A stretch of 64,000 nucleotides of DNA from Microbacterium sp. H1-D42 (GTDB taxonomy: Bacteria > Actinomycetota > Actinomycetes > Actinomycetales > Microbacteriaceae). Under the pieces are notes generated by a model. The model saw only the letters and a program-made list of their open reading frames with translations, did no database searches and had not been told where the DNA came from. Position 1 is the first letter of the stretch. The number at the start of each line of letters is the position of its first letter. Position numbers and translations under genes: made by a program. The stretch spans positions 930,001-994,000 of the forward strand of contig NZ_CP093342.1 of NCBI RefSeq assembly GCF_022637555.1, in the 5' to 3' direction. Positions 9,739 through 20,766 of the stretch are shown one piece after another.

Positions 9739-10358
9739 TGATTCGACTGGTGATCGTCGACGACCATCCGATCGTGCGAGGCGGTCTTCGCGACACGTTC
9801 GCGAACGCGGACGACATCGTCGTCGTCGGAGAAGCCGCCGACGGTGCCGAAGGCGGGGAGCGTGCCGAGCAGATGGCGGCGGATGTCGTGCTCATGGACC
9901 TCCGGATGCCTGGCACGGACGGAGTAGCAGCGACCGCCACCCTGCGCGAGCGGTGCCCGGATGCCAGGGTGCTGGTGCTGACCACCTTCGACAGCGAGAG
10001 CGACGTGCTTCCGGCGATAGAGGCGGGGGCGATCGGATACCTCTTGAAGGATGCGCTGCCCGACGAGCTGATGCGCGCCGTCCGTGCGGCTGCGCGCGGC
10101 GAATCCGTGCTCGCGCCCTCGGTGACGCAGCATCTGATGGGGCAGATCCGCAGGCCAGGGGCGGGCACACTGACCGATCGGGAGAAGCAGGTGCTGCAGC
10201 TGGTGGCGAACGGCAGCTCGAACCGAGAGGCGGCGACCGCCCTGTTCATCGGCGAGGCGAGCATCAAGACGCATCTGCAGCACATCTACGACAAGCTGGG
10301 CGTCCGCGATCGAGCGTCGGCTGTGGCCGAGGGGTATCGACGTCGTCTACTGACCTGA
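9738..10358 (+). CDS. LuxR/NarL-family response regulator
   Basis: A 206-residue two-component regulator. The receiver domain has the acidic pair in IVDDHPIVRGGLRD, the phospho-Asp in VVLMDLRMPG and the conserved Lys in YLLKDA. The C-terminal LuxR-type HTH runs from LTDREKQVLQLVANG to KTHLQHIYDKLGVRDR. The ATG overlaps the kinase stop by one base, so kinase and regulator are coupled and form a cognate pair. The regulator itself is intact although its kinase is frameshifted, so it may be uncontrolled or silent. It probably regulates the adjacent ABC exporter. Confidence 0.92.
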   Translation: MIRLVIVDDHPIVRGGLRDTFANADDIVVVGEAADGAEGGERAEQMAADVVLMDLRMPGTDGVAATATLRERCPDARVLVLTTFDSESDVLPAIEAGAIGYLLKDALPDELMRAVRAAARGESVLAPSVTQHLMGQIRRPGAGTLTDREKQVLQLVANGSSNREAATALFIGEASIKTHLQHIYDKLGVRDRASAVAEGYRRRLLT

Positions 10359-10411
10359 TCGCGGTCTTCGCGCACGGTGACACGGCGGGGCCGCACCGTG
10401 GCGCGAGCGGG

Positions 10412-11580
<1,169 letters not shown>

Positions 11581-11630
11581 CGCTGTCAGCGGGCGGCCGA
11601 CGCACGGCGAAGAGGGCGGATGCTGACGGC

Positions 11631-11642
11631 TAGACTGGTCTG
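11631..11642 (+). promoter_or_regulatory. Probable leaderless promoter (-10) of mqo
   Basis: TAGACT at 11631-11636 ends 6 nt before the GTG start, and no Shine-Dalgarno sequence is present. The stretch through the start codon is almost identical to that of dnaX at 1007. Confidence 0.6.
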
Positions 11643-13115
11643 GTGACTGAAACCGTCGATGTCGTTCTGATCGGTGGGGGCATCATGTCCGCCACACTGG
11701 GTACTCTGCTGCACGAACTGCAGCCGGACTGGAAGATCGTCGCCTATGAGCGACTGAGCGACGTCGGGCAGGAGAGCTCGAACCCGTGGAACAACGCGGG
11801 CACCGGCCACGCCGCGCTGTGCGAACTGAACTACACGCCGCAGGCCGCCGATGGCACGCTCGACCCCGCCAAGGCGATCTCGATCAACGAGCAGTTCCAG
11901 CAGAGCCGTCAGCTCTGGTCGACGCTCATCGAGCGCGGTGTCCTCGACGGGCCGTCGACCTTCATCAACTCCACCCCGCACATGACCTTCGTGCGCGGTG
12001 AGAAGGACGTGGCCTTCCTCAAGGCCCGCTACGAGATGCTCAAGCAGCAGCCGCTCTTCGAGGGCATCGAGTACAGCGAGGACTCCCGCGTCATCAATAA
12101 GTGGGCGCCGCTGCTGATGCAGAAGCGCCGCAAGGGCGAGCCGTTCGCCGCGACCCGCGTGCCCTCCGGCACCGACGTCGACTTCGGCGCACTCACCCAC
12201 CAGCTCTTCGATCACCTCGAGGGATCAGGCGTCGATGTGCGCACCGATCACGAGGTGCGCAGTCTCAAGCGTCAGTCGGACGGCACCTGGCAGGTCAAGT
12301 ACCGCCACACGATCGGTCGCACCCCTGGACAGGTCAACGCGCGCTTCGTCTTCGTCGGCGCCGGTGGCTGGGCGCTCAAGCTGCTGCAGAACAGCGGCAT
12401 CCCCGAGATCAAGGGCTATGGCGTCTTCCCGATCGGCGGTCAGTTCCTGAAGACCTCGAACCCCGCTGTGGTCGCCCAGCACAAGGCGAAGGTGTACTCG
12501 CAGGCATCCGTCGGCGCTCCGCCGATGTCGGTGCCGCACCTCGACACCCGTGTCGTCGACGGCGAGGCATCGCTGATGTTCGGCCCGTTCGCGACGTTCA
12601 GCCCGAAGTTCTTGAAGAACGGCTCGCTGTTCGACATCGTCGGCCAGGTGCGCACGCACAACCTGTGGCCGATGCTGCGCGTCGCATTCGCGAACCCCGA
12701 CCTGATCACCTACCTGGTGAGCGAGCTGGTGAAGAACCACGGCAAGAAGGTCGACAGCCTGCGCACGTTCATGCCCACCGCGAAGGACGACGACTGGACG
12801 CTGATCCAGGCCGGCCAGCGGGCGCAGGTGATGAAGAAGGACCCTGAGAAGGGTGGCATCCTGCAGTTCGGCACCGAGGTCATCGCCTCTGAGGACGGCA
12901 CGATCGCAGGACTCCTCGGCGCTTCGCCCGGCGCCTCGACGGCCGTGCCGATCATGCTCGGTCTGCTGGCACGGTGCTTCCCGGAGCAGTACGCCGGCTG
13001 GGAGCCCACGCTGCGCGAGCTCATCCCGACGATGGGGCAGAAGCTCAACGCCGATGCCGATCTGGCTGAGCGGTCGATGAGCGCGACCGCAGCCACCCTG
13101 GCACTCACGGCCTGA
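11643..13115 (+). CDS. mqo: Malate:quinone oxidoreductase
   Basis: Membrane-associated FAD enzyme that oxidises malate to oxaloacetate and passes electrons to quinone. The N-terminus has the FAD-binding motif DVVLIGGGIMSATLG, followed by the family-specific SSNPWNNAGTGHAALCELNY. The C-terminal part includes LLGASPGASTAVPIM. At 490 residues it matches the usual Mqo length. The gene stands alone with a leaderless GTG start; tdk follows 10 nt after its stop and may be co-transcribed. Confidence 0.96.
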   Translation: MTETVDVVLIGGGIMSATLGTLLHELQPDWKIVAYERLSDVGQESSNPWNNAGTGHAALCELNYTPQAADGTLDPAKAISINEQFQQSRQLWSTLIERGVLDGPSTFINSTPHMTFVRGEKDVAFLKARYEMLKQQPLFEGIEYSEDSRVINKWAPLLMQKRRKGEPFAATRVPSGTDVDFGALTHQLFDHLEGSGVDVRTDHEVRSLKRQSDGTWQVKYRHTIGRTPGQVNARFVFVGAGGWALKLLQNSGIPEIKGYGVFPIGGQFLKTSNPAVVAQHKAKVYSQASVGAPPMSVPHLDTRVVDGEASLMFGPFATFSPKFLKNGSLFDIVGQVRTHNLWPMLRVAFANPDLITYLVSELVKNHGKKVDSLRTFMPTAKDDDWTLIQAGQRAQVMKKDPEKGGILQFGTEVIASEDGTIAGLLGASPGASTAVPIMLGLLARCFPEQYAGWEPTLRELIPTMGQKLNADADLAERSMSATAATLALTA

Positions 13116-13125
13116 CGGGACGACC

Positions 13126-13755
13126 GTGGCGAAGCTCTACTTCCGCTACGGCGCGATGAACTCCGGCAAGTCGACGTCACTGCTGCAGGCAGCGTACAAC
13201 TACGAGGAGCGCGGGCAGCGCGTGCTGCTGGCGAAGCCCGAGATCGACACCAAGGGCGCCTCGCAGATCGAGAGTCGGCTCGGCGTCACACGCGAGGTGG
13301 ACTTCCTGATCGGGGCGGACGACGGCGCCCGCGCGCTGTTCCACGCCGAGCGCGAGCGGGTGCGCAACGAGGGCGACGACGAGCTGCTGCCCTCAGAGCC
13401 CGAGGACGTCGCGTGCCTGCTGATCGACGAGGCGCAGTTCCTCTCGGCCGATCAGATCGATGACCTGTTCCGGATCGCGGTGCTCGACGGCATCCCGGTG
13501 ATGGCCTATGGCATCCGCAACGACTTCCGCACACACGCCTTCCCCGGGTCGGCGCGACTGCTCGCGATCGCGCACGCGCTGGAAGAGCTGAAGACGATCT
13601 GCCGCTGCGGTCGCAAGGCGGTCTTCAACGGCCGAAAGGTCGGCGGCCGGTTCATCTTCGACGGCGACCAGGTGGCGATCGACGGCGCTTCGGTGACCTA
13701 CGAGTCCCTGTGCGGCAACTGCTACCTGGAGGAGTCCGGCGGCATCCTTGGTTGA
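13126..13755 (+). CDS. tdk: Thymidine kinase
   Basis: Salvage enzyme that phosphorylates thymidine with ATP. The protein (209 residues) has the P-loop GAMNSGKST, the Walker B-like LLIDEAQFL, the flexible-loop region with CRCGRKAVFNGRKVGG, and the second half of a zinc site in CGNCYLEE, all typical of type II (TK1-like) thymidine kinases. The GTG start places the P-loop at residues 8-16, as in homologues. Confidence 0.94.
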   Translation: MAKLYFRYGAMNSGKSTSLLQAAYNYEERGQRVLLAKPEIDTKGASQIESRLGVTREVDFLIGADDGARALFHAERERVRNEGDDELLPSEPEDVACLLIDEAQFLSADQIDDLFRIAVLDGIPVMAYGIRNDFRTHAFPGSARLLAIAHALEELKTICRCGRKAVFNGRKVGGRFIFDGDQVAIDGASVTYESLCGNCYLEESGGILG

Positions 13756-13759
13756 GGGT

Positions 13760-13802
13760 TTGCGTGGTCTGACCACACCGGATACGCTGTGGTCTGACCA
13801 CA
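13760..13802 (+). promoter_or_regulatory. Promoter with two LldR-type operators
   Basis: A -35 (TTGCGT, 13760-13765) and a -10 (TACGCT, 13783-13788) lie 17 bp apart. The 11-bp palindrome TGGTCTGACCA occurs twice, once inside the spacer (13765-13775) and once just after the -10 (13790-13800). Both fit TNGTNNNACNA, the operator reported for Corynebacterium LldR. The layout predicts autorepression of the regulator and of lldD. Confidence 0.75.
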
Positions 13803-13811
13803 GGAGGACGG

Positions 13812-14552
13812 ATGCCGCAGACGACCGCGACCCAGCGCGCGTGGCGCACGGTGCTCGAGCGCATCGAGAGCGACCTTCTGCTCGGCACGCTCGGGCCTGG
13901 TGACCGACTGCCGTCCGAGCGCGATCTGGCGGCAGACCTCGGTGTCGGTCGCTCCAGTGTCCGCGAGGCGCTGCGCGTGCTCGAGGTGATGGGGCTGATC
14001 CGCACCGCCACCGGCTCCGGCCCGCAGGCGGGCGCGATCGTCATCGCCACGCCCTCCGGGGGCATGTCGGCGCTGCTGCGCCTGCAGGTCGCGGCACAGG
14101 GCTTCCCACTGGCGGATGTCGTGCAGACCAGACTCGTGCTCGAAGATGCCGTGACCGCCGCCCTCGCCGCCGACGGGCAGCGCGATCTGGGCGGTGCCTA
14201 CGCGCTGCTCGACGCCATGGACGACGACCAGCTCACCGCTCCCGAGTTTCTGGCGCTCGATGCCGAGCTGCACTACGCGCTCGCCGAGGCCTCTGGCAAC
14301 ACCGTGATCACCGCGATGATGGCGGGGCTGCGCACCTCCATCGAGTCGTACGTACTCGAGGGCTCGGCCCGCATCGAGGACTGGACCAGCATGGCGGCAC
14401 ACCTGCGTGCCGAGCATCGCGAGCTGGTCGCGGCGATCGCCGCGGGGGAGTCGGATGCCGCTCGCAACCTCGTCCACGCGCACATCACCGGCTACTACAC
14501 CGCCGCAGGCCTCGTGCCCGATCGCCGTGCGGTCCTCACCGACCAGAACTGA
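13812..14552 (+). CDS. FadR/GntR-family transcriptional regulator (LldR-like)
   Basis: Probable lactate-responsive repressor. The N-terminal winged helix has the GntR signature [37 protein letters not shown] (given here as residues about 28-65 of the protein), and the C-terminal FCD ligand domain has the metal-site pattern around [15 protein letters not shown] and HREL...H. GGAGG precedes the ATG, directly after the second operator. The gene lies immediately upstream of lldD in the same direction, which with the operator type supports an LldR role. The ligand itself is inferred, not shown. Confidence 0.88.
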   Translation: MPQTTATQRAWRTVLERIESDLLLGTLGPGDRLPSERDLAADLGVGRSSVREALRVLEVMGLIRTATGSGPQAGAIVIATPSGGMSALLRLQVAAQGFPLADVVQTRLVLEDAVTAALAADGQRDLGGAYALLDAMDDDQLTAPEFLALDAELHYALAEASGNTVITAMMAGLRTSIESYVLEGSARIEDWTSMAAHLRAEHRELVAAIAAGESDAARNLVHAHITGYYTAAGLVPDRRAVLTDQN

Positions 14553-14578
14553 CAGACCCCCACCCGAAAGGAACGCCC

Positions 14579-15850
14579 ATGGTCAAGCGCCAGGTGCCCA
14601 ACCCCGTCGAGCTGCTCGAGCTCATGCAGTTCAAGAAGCCCGAGTTCAACGGCAAGAAGCGCCGCCTCGACTCCGCGCTCACGATCAGCGACCTGCGCAC
14701 GATCGCCAAGCGCCGCACCCCGAAGGCCGCCTTCGACTACACCGACGGCGCAGCCGAGGGCGAACTTTCGCTGTCGCGCGCACGCCAGGCCTTCGAGGAC
14801 GTCGAGTTCCACCCCGGCATCCTCAAGCCCGCGCCCACCGTCGACACGTCCGTCGACATCCTCGGCGGTCCGTCCGCACTTCCGTTCGGCATCGCGCCGA
14901 CCGGCTTCACGCGCCTCATGCAGACCGAGGGCGAGACCGCCGGTGCGGGCGCGGCTGCCGCCGCAGGCATCCCCTTCACGCTCTCGACGCTCGGCACCAC
15001 CTCGATCGAGGGCGTCAAGGCAGCCAACCCGAACGGCCGCAACTGGTTCCAGCTGTACGTGATGCGCGACCGCGAGATCTCGTACGAACTCACCCGACGC
15101 GCCGCCGCCGCCGGCTTCGACACCCTGCAGTTCACGGTCGACACCCCGGTGGCCGGCGCTCGCCTGCGCGACAAGCGCAACGGCTTCAGCATCCCGCCGC
15201 AGCTGACGCTCGGCACGATCATCAACGCCATCCCCCGTCCGTGGTGGTGGTACGACTTCCTCACCACCCCGAAGCTCGAGTTCGCCTCGCTGAGCACCAC
15301 CGGCGGCACCGTCGGCGAGCTGCTGGACGCGGCGATGGACCCGACCATCAGCTACGACGACCTGGCCGTCATCCGCGATATCTGGCCGGGCAAGATCGTC
15401 ATCAAGGGCGTGCAGAACGTCGAGGACTCGGTGCGCCTGCGCGACGCCGGTGTCGACGGCATCGTGCTGTCCAACCACGGCGGCCGTCAGCTCGACCGTG
15501 CGCCGATCCCGTTCCGCCTCCTGCCGCACGTGCGCAAGGAGGTCGGCGAGGACTTCACCGTCATGGTCGACACCGGCATCATGAACGGCGCCGACATCGT
15601 GGCATCCGTCGCCCTCGGCGCCGACTTCACCCTCATCGGCCGCGCGTACCTCTACGGCCTGATGGCCGGTGGACGCGAGGGCGTCGACCGCACGATCGAG
15701 ATCCTGCGCGTCGAGATCGAGCGCACCATGCGTCTGCTCGGCGTCTCGTCGCTTGCCGAACTCGAGCCCAAGCACGTGACTCAGCTTGCGCGTCTTGTGC
15801 CCGTCGGCGGGACCGTCGCAGGGGCAGCTGCAGAGGCCGTCGCCGGCTGA
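14579..15850 (+). CDS. lldD: FMN-dependent L-lactate dehydrogenase
   Basis: Oxidises L-lactate to pyruvate with FMN, feeding electrons to the quinone pool. The 423-residue protein is a full alpha-hydroxy-acid dehydrogenase: [14 protein letters not shown] near the N-terminus, [11 protein letters not shown], the FMN/substrate segment QLYVMRDRE, the Lys of IVIKGVQ, and the catalytic His-Arg in [19 protein letters not shown] precedes the ATG. It follows the LldR-like regulator by 26 nt and should be co-transcribed and induced by lactate. A long hairpin follows. Confidence 0.94.
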   Translation: MVKRQVPNPVELLELMQFKKPEFNGKKRRLDSALTISDLRTIAKRRTPKAAFDYTDGAAEGELSLSRARQAFEDVEFHPGILKPAPTVDTSVDILGGPSALPFGIAPTGFTRLMQTEGETAGAGAAAAAGIPFTLSTLGTTSIEGVKAANPNGRNWFQLYVMRDREISYELTRRAAAAGFDTLQFTVDTPVAGARLRDKRNGFSIPPQLTLGTIINAIPRPWWWYDFLTTPKLEFASLSTTGGTVGELLDAAMDPTISYDDLAVIRDIWPGKIVIKGVQNVEDSVRLRDAGVDGIVLSNHGGRQLDRAPIPFRLLPHVRKEVGEDFTVMVDTGIMNGADIVASVALGADFTLIGRAYLYGLMAGGREGVDRTIEILRVEIERTMRLLGVSSLAELEPKHVTQLARLVPVGGTVAGAAAEAVAG

Positions 15851-15871
15851 GGCCGGTTGGTTCGTCGTTCC

Positions 15872-15942
15872 AGAAAAGGCGATCCGTCGAGCGCAGGCCG
15901 ATTTCTCAGAGATCGACCTGTTGCCGGCGGATCGCCTTTTCT
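15872..15942. terminator. Long inverted repeat between convergent genes
   Basis: AGAAAAGGCGATCCG at 15872-15886 and its exact complement at 15928-15942 form a 15-bp stem around a 41-nt loop. The A and T runs at the stem base let it act as a terminator in both directions, for lldD and for the convergent phosphatase gene. The loop can form a smaller imperfect stem. Confidence 0.7.
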
Positions 15943-15978
15943 CGACTTGGGTGGATGCTGCGCGGCGGCGTTCGGATG

Positions 15979-16752
15979 CTAGCGCGCAGCCGGCACCGGG
16001 AGCGTGGCCAGCAGCTCGTCGAGCTTGTCGGCGGTATCCTCCCAGCCGTCGACAGCGATCGACGGCACGCCGATCGCGAGCACGGGGTAGTCGTTGCCGC
16101 CCTCATCCAGACGGTCGCCGTAGAAGAGCATGTCGCTGAGGGGGATGCTCGTGTGCTCGGCGAGCTTCTGCATGCCGTACGCCTTGTCGATGCCGGCGCG
16201 GGTGATGTCGATCGAGGTCGACCCGCCCGAGCGCACCTCGAGTCCTGGCAGGCGCGGTGCCACAGCGTCCCGCAGTGCGGCGCGCTTGGCGCCCGTGGGG
16301 TCCCACGCGTGCTTCGCGTCGCGAGGAGCCTGCTGGCCCAGCGCTGAGAACGTGATCTGCGAACCGCGGTCCTCGAGGATCTCGCCCCAAGTCTCGCTCT
16401 CCCACACGCCCAGCCGTTCGGCCTCTTCGCGCAGCGCGGTCAGGGCCGAGGACTTCTCGTCTGCGGTGAGGTCGTGGGCGTACACCGCGGAGTAGCCCGC
16501 ACCGTCGTGGCGCAGGTAGCGCGTTCCGCAGGTCGGCAGCAGGTGCAGACGCGCGTGCTCCGCTGGCGTGACAGCGGTGAGGCGGGCGATCACCTGGGTG
16601 CGGAACTGGTCCTCGTTGCCGCCCGAGATGATGGCCACGTCGACGCGGCGCAGCAGCTCTTGCAGCTGGTCGGCGATCCGGTCGTCGATCTGGCCCTTGG
16701 AGGGCGCGAGCGTGTCGTCGAGGTCGAAGGCGACCAGGCGAGGGGTGTTCAT
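15979..16752 (-). CDS. HAD-IIB family hydrolase (phosphomannomutase-like)
   Basis: A 257-residue HAD-superfamily phosphatase. Motif I is VAFDLDDTLAPSKG, motif II IISGGNEDQF, and motif III/IV GDRLDEGGNDYPV; the large cap between them is of the type IIB. The overall pattern resembles eukaryotic-type phosphomannomutases and sucrose-phosphatases (KAYGMQKLAEH region). The substrate, probably a sugar phosphate, is not determined. The gene reads toward lldD. Confidence 0.85.
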   Translation of the reverse strand: MNTPRLVAFDLDDTLAPSKGQIDDRIADQLQELLRRVDVAIISGGNEDQFRTQVIARLTAVTPAEHARLHLLPTCGTRYLRHDGAGYSAVYAHDLTADEKSSALTALREEAERLGVWESETWGEILEDRGSQITFSALGQQAPRDAKHAWDPTGAKRAALRDAVAPRLPGLEVRSGGSTSIDITRAGIDKAYGMQKLAEHTSIPLSDMLFYGDRLDEGGNDYPVLAIGVPSIAVDGWEDTADKLDELLATLPVPAAR

Positions 16753-16981
16753 GATGGCTCCAGTCTAGAAGAGGTGCCTGTGAGGGCTCGCGGCCTCGCC
16801 GCTTCGAGGGGGCTGGGGCGGCTCGGCGCTGGCGCGCCTTGCCTGGTGGACAAGTTGCGGCGGGGTGCTTCCCCACGGCGCACTCCACACGCCGCTCGTT
16901 GGCGGAGGATGTTGGCGTTGGAAGGAGGGGCGGCGTGCGGAGCCTCCTGCGCCGCGGGGCCCCTCTGGCGTCCCAGACGAA
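16753..16981. other. Intergenic region without a recognised gene
   Basis: About 230 bp of very GC-rich sequence between the phosphatase start and the tRNA-Pro terminator. I see no convincing coding frame or RNA. The end nearest 16752 should hold the phosphatase promoter. Confidence 0.5.
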
Positions 16982-17024
16982 AATGCCGCGAGACCCCGCC
17001 CTCCGGGCGGGGTCTCGCGGCATT
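16982..17024 (-). terminator. Terminator of tRNA-Pro
   Basis: AATGCCGCGAGACCCCGCCC at 16982-17001 and its exact complement at 17005-17024 form a 20-bp stem with a 3-nt loop. Read on the minus strand, the stem runs into TTTT, so it is a classic intrinsic terminator just after the tRNA gene. Confidence 0.85.
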
Positions 17025-17027
17025 GAG

Positions 17028-17101
<74 letters not shown>

Positions 17102-17176
17102 TGATTGCAACCGTTCAAGTCTACATGCCCAGCGGACAGGCGACGAATCCGCAGATCCGCCCGGGCGCGCCCGCGG

Positions 17177-18115
17177 TCAGGCGGTGCGTGCCGTCAGAGT
17201 CAGCAGGGTCGCCTCTGGACGGCACGCGAAGCGCACCGGCGCATAGATCGAATGTCCGCAGCCCGCGCTGACGTTCAGAGGCACGGTGCGACCGTCGCGC
17301 GACCAGGTGCTCAGTCCCTTCGCCTGCTTCAGCGGGATGTCGCAGTTCGCCACGATCGTGCCGTAGCCAGGCAGGCAGACCTGACCGCCGTGCGTGTGAC
17401 CGCCGAAGATGGCATCAGCGCCCAGATCGACGAACGAGTTCAGCACGCGCTGGTACGGCGCATGCGTGACCGCGATGCGCGATCCGCCCGCACGGGCAGG
17501 ACCCAGCGACTTCAGCGCTGCGGGCAGGGCATCCAGCTCATCCCACTCGCGATGGGCGTCGTTCACCCCGAAGAAGTCGACGCTGTTCCCGGCGACGTCC
17601 AGGCGCGCGGCGGCGTTGTTCAGCCCGTGCCAGCCCAGCTCATCCGTGAAGAACCGATCCATGGCATCCGTGTCGAGCAGCTCGGGCTCGCTGTGCGTCT
17701 TCGATGGTCCCGTGAAGTACTTGAGCGGGTTGCGCGGCGATGGCGCCTGCACGTCGTTCGACCCGTGCACGAAGACGCCGGGAATGCCGGCGAGAGGCGC
17801 GAAGGCGCGTCGGATGCCCGCGAGACCGTCCCGATGACCCAGGTTGTCCCCGGTGTTCACCACGAGGTCTGGTTCGAGCGCTGCCAGTGATGCCAGCCAG
17901 TCCTGCTTGCGGTGCTGCCACGGGGCCATGTGCGCGTCCGAGACGTGCAGCACCCGGATCGGCGCGCTGCCGGGCGCGAGCGCTGCTGCGGTCACCTCGC
18001 GGACGGTGAACAGGTAGCGCTCGATGCCGATGCCCCATACCGCGGCGCCGACGCCGACGGCCCCCACCGCGCTGAGCGCGATGAGGGCCGGGTGCGGCGC
18101 GGAACGAGAGGTCAT
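17177..18115 (-). CDS. Metallophosphoesterase
   Basis: Calcineurin-like phosphoesterase of 312 residues. An N-terminal membrane segment ([18 protein letters not shown]) is followed by the metal-binding motifs [29 protein letters not shown] and [13 protein letters not shown]. Such membrane-anchored relatives act on lipid or envelope phosphates, but the substrate is unknown. I place the start at 18115, where ATG overlaps the stop of the upstream PBP gene (ATGA), so both are probably one transcript. Confidence 0.9.
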   Translation of the reverse strand: MTSRSAPHPALIALSAVGAVGVGAAVWGIGIERYLFTVREVTAAALAPGSAPIRVLHVSDAHMAPWQHRKQDWLASLAALEPDLVVNTGDNLGHRDGLAGIRRAFAPLAGIPGVFVHGSNDVQAPSPRNPLKYFTGPSKTHSEPELLDTDAMDRFFTDELGWHGLNNAAARLDVAGNSVDFFGVNDAHREWDELDALPAALKSLGPARAGGSRIAVTHAPYQRVLNSFVDLGADAIFGGHTHGGQVCLPGYGTIVANCDIPLKQAKGLSTWSRDGRTVPLNVSAGCGHSIYAPVRFACRPEATLLTLTARTA

Positions 18116-20766
18116 TCCTGCCCGTCCGCGCACTTCAGCGCGACAGTCGATCCGGCAGGGGCTGGTGTGCCCGCCGCCGGGTTCTGCTCGGTGACATCCG
18201 AGCCGCCGCGGCAGCCCTCGTCATCGACGCCGTAGCCCATGGCTTCCAGCATCGTCTTCGCGAGCGCGTATTTCGCTCCGACCACGTTCGGCACCGCGCC
18301 GCCGGTCTCGGCCTCAGGCGCCTTGCCGCTGCTCGGTCGCAGGGTCACCGTCGTGCCGCCGGCCACGCGGCCGGCACCGGGATCCTGCTCGGCGACGGTG
18401 CCCTTGGGGTGCGTGCTGTCGACCTCATCGCCGACCTGCACCGAGAAGCCGGCCTTCTCGAGGATCTGCTCGGCCTCTTCGATCGACTTGCCGGTCACAT
18501 CCGGAAGATCCTTCAGCACGCGACGTGTGAGGTTCGGATCGGGATCCGGGAACCGGTCGCCGCCGTAGAAGTTGTTCGCTGCGCGCTGCAAGTCCCTGGC
18601 GAGCGGGTAGCGGATGTCGTTGAGACGCGTCCCGTGCGCCGAGAAGGCCTTCAGGTCCTTGTCGCCCGTGATGTTTCCCACCCAGACCGCTGTCGCGACC
18701 TTCGTGCTCGACTCGACGAGCATGGTGTGCTCCTTCTCAGCGGTACCGGTCTTGCCGATCACCTGGATGCCGTCGTACGGGTTCGCCCCGCTACCGGTGC
18801 CGCCTTCCATCACGCCGCGCAGGGCGTACGCCGCAGTTGCGGCGACCTCGGGCGAGATGGCCTGCGTGCAGGTGGTCTTCGGCACGGGCATCTCCTTGCC
18901 GTCCTGGCCGACGATCTTGTCGATCACCCGGGGCTCGCAGAAGATGCCCTTGTTGGCGACGGTGGCGTAGGCGCCGGCCATCTGGATCGGTGCGATGGAC
19001 TTCGAGCCGAGCACGGTCGGGAACGGGTCGTTCGCGTCGGTGCGGACACCGTCCTTCGCAGAGTCGGCCAGCTTGCCTTCGGGGCCGACGCCATAGGTCG
19101 TCACGTCCCCACCGTCACCCCAGTGCACGCCGAGCCGCTTGGCCATCTTGTTGATGTCGCAGAGGTTCAGCTGCTGCGCCATCGCGAGGAAACCGGTGTT
19201 CAGAGATGCCGAGGTGAAGCGTCGCACGCTGCTGACCGAGCCGCGGCCCTGTCCGAAGTTCCCGACCACTTCGGTCTGGGTATAGGTGCCTTCGCACTGC
19301 GGGAACTTGCCGAAGTTCCGCACGCGACCATCCAGCACCTCATTGACGGAGTGGCCCTTCTCGAGCCAGTCCAGCAGGGTGAACAGCTTGTACGTCGATC
19401 CAGGACCGAAACCGACGCCGCCGCCGTGTGCGCGGTCTGCGGCGAAGACCTGCGCCGAGATTCCGGGCTTGCCTTCCTGTGACGCGGCTTCGCTGAATGA
19501 CGTGTTCTGTGCGATCGCGAGGATTCGTCCGGTGCTCGCCTCGATCGAGACGCCGGCGCCGCCGAGCTTGATGCCTTCCATCGACGCGGGGACGCGGTCG
19601 TGCACGGCCTGCACGGCCGGTGCCTGCACGCGCAGGTCGAGGGAGGTGTAGATCTTCAGACCGCCGCGGAGTCGGTTCTCCAGGCGCTCTGCAGCAGTCG
19701 CACCGAATGCCTCGTCCTTCTCCATGACCGACTTCGCGTACTGGCAGAAGTACGCGTTGTCGCCCGCGGCCGCGCAGCCCTGGGTGGTCTGCTTGAGGTT
19801 CGGCTCCACCGGAGTCTCGACTGCTGCGGCGTGCTCTTCCTTGGTGATCTGGCCGTTCTCGAGCATCTCGCCCAGCACGTAGTCGCGACGGTTCTTGGTC
19901 GTCGCGTAGCCGTCTTCCTTGGTGTTGTGCTTCACCAGCGACTCGCCTTCGCCCTCCGACCAGGTGCCGTCCTCTGGTCGGTCGATGCGCAGCAGGTTGG
20001 GCTCCTGCACCATGCCGGCCAGCGTCGCAGCCTGCACCAGCGTGAGCTTGGCAGCGGTCGTGCCGAAGTAGCGGTTCGCGGCGGCCTCGATGCCGTACGT
20101 CGTGCCGCCGAAGTTCGACACGTTCAGGTATCCGAGCAGGATCTCGTTCTTCGAGTAGTCCTTCTCGACCTGTACTGCGAAGCGCATCTCCTGCAGCTTG
20201 CGCTCGATGCCGTCCGCGCCCTTGGCCTGCGCGGCCTCCTCGAAGCACTGCCGCATCTTCGCTTCGTAGTCCGGATCGTTGGGCGGAACGCCCTGCTCAC
20301 ACTGCTGGATCAGCGCGTTCTTGACGTACTGCTGGGTGATCGTGGAGGCACCGCGCGAAGACGCACCGGTGAAGTTCTCGATGGCTGCCTTCGCGGTCTG
20401 AAGCAGGTTCACTCCGCCGTGCGAGTAGAAGTTCTTGTCCTCGCTCGAGAGCACGGCGTCGTACAGCACCGGCGAGACCTGATCGAACTTCACCGGCACG
20501 CGGTTCTGCTCGTAGAAGGTCGCCAGCACGAAGGGCTTGCCGTTGCCGTCGTTGCCGTAGATCGTCGTCGGCGCCATCGGCGCGTTCGGCTTCAGGTAGC
20601 TCGGCAGGTTGTCGAACAGCGTCAGCGCCTGGGATCCGGTGACGCCGGCGACGGCGATGGCGGGGGTGACCGCGGCGGTCGCCAGGATTCCGGCGACGAC
20701 GCTCAGGCCGACCAGACCCAGCATTCCGCTGAGCACACCCTTCACCGTACGTTTCGTTTGAGGCAT
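18112..20766 (-). CDS. Bifunctional penicillin-binding protein (class A) with PASTA domains
   Basis: Peptidoglycan synthase of 884 residues. After one membrane segment come a GT51 glycosyltransferase domain (SSEDKNFYSHGG; GASTITQQYVKN) and a transpeptidase domain with active-site motifs STYK, SLN and KTGT. Two C-terminal PASTA domains begin at PDVTGKSIEEAEQILEKAG and VPNVVGAKYALAKTMLEAMG; PASTA domains bind cell-wall fragments. I chose the ATG at 20766 (MPQTKRTVKG) because it directly precedes the basic/membrane N-terminus; longer in-frame starts have no domain support. It is the first gene of a two-gene unit with the metallophosphoesterase and diverges from the DUF4177-like gene. Confidence 0.94.
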   Translation of the reverse strand: MPQTKRTVKGVLSGMLGLVGLSVVAGILATAAVTPAIAVAGVTGSQALTLFDNLPSYLKPNAPMAPTTIYGNDGNGKPFVLATFYEQNRVPVKFDQVSPVLYDAVLSSEDKNFYSHGGVNLLQTAKAAIENFTGASSRGASTITQQYVKNALIQQCEQGVPPNDPDYEAKMRQCFEEAAQAKGADGIERKLQEMRFAVQVEKDYSKNEILLGYLNVSNFGGTTYGIEAAANRYFGTTAAKLTLVQAATLAGMVQEPNLLRIDRPEDGTWSEGEGESLVKHNTKEDGYATTKNRRDYVLGEMLENGQITKEEHAAAVETPVEPNLKQTTQGCAAAGDNAYFCQYAKSVMEKDEAFGATAAERLENRLRGGLKIYTSLDLRVQAPAVQAVHDRVPASMEGIKLGGAGVSIEASTGRILAIAQNTSFSEAASQEGKPGISAQVFAADRAHGGGVGFGPGSTYKLFTLLDWLEKGHSVNEVLDGRVRNFGKFPQCEGTYTQTEVVGNFGQGRGSVSSVRRFTSASLNTGFLAMAQQLNLCDINKMAKRLGVHWGDGGDVTTYGVGPEGKLADSAKDGVRTDANDPFPTVLGSKSIAPIQMAGAYATVANKGIFCEPRVIDKIVGQDGKEMPVPKTTCTQAISPEVAATAAYALRGVMEGGTGSGANPYDGIQVIGKTGTAEKEHTMLVESSTKVATAVWVGNITGDKDLKAFSAHGTRLNDIRYPLARDLQRAANNFYGGDRFPDPDPNLTRRVLKDLPDVTGKSIEEAEQILEKAGFSVQVGDEVDSTHPKGTVAEQDPGAGRVAGGTTVTLRPSSGKAPEAETGGAVPNVVGAKYALAKTMLEAMGYGVDDEGCRGGSDVTEQNPAAGTPAPAGSTVALKCADGQE

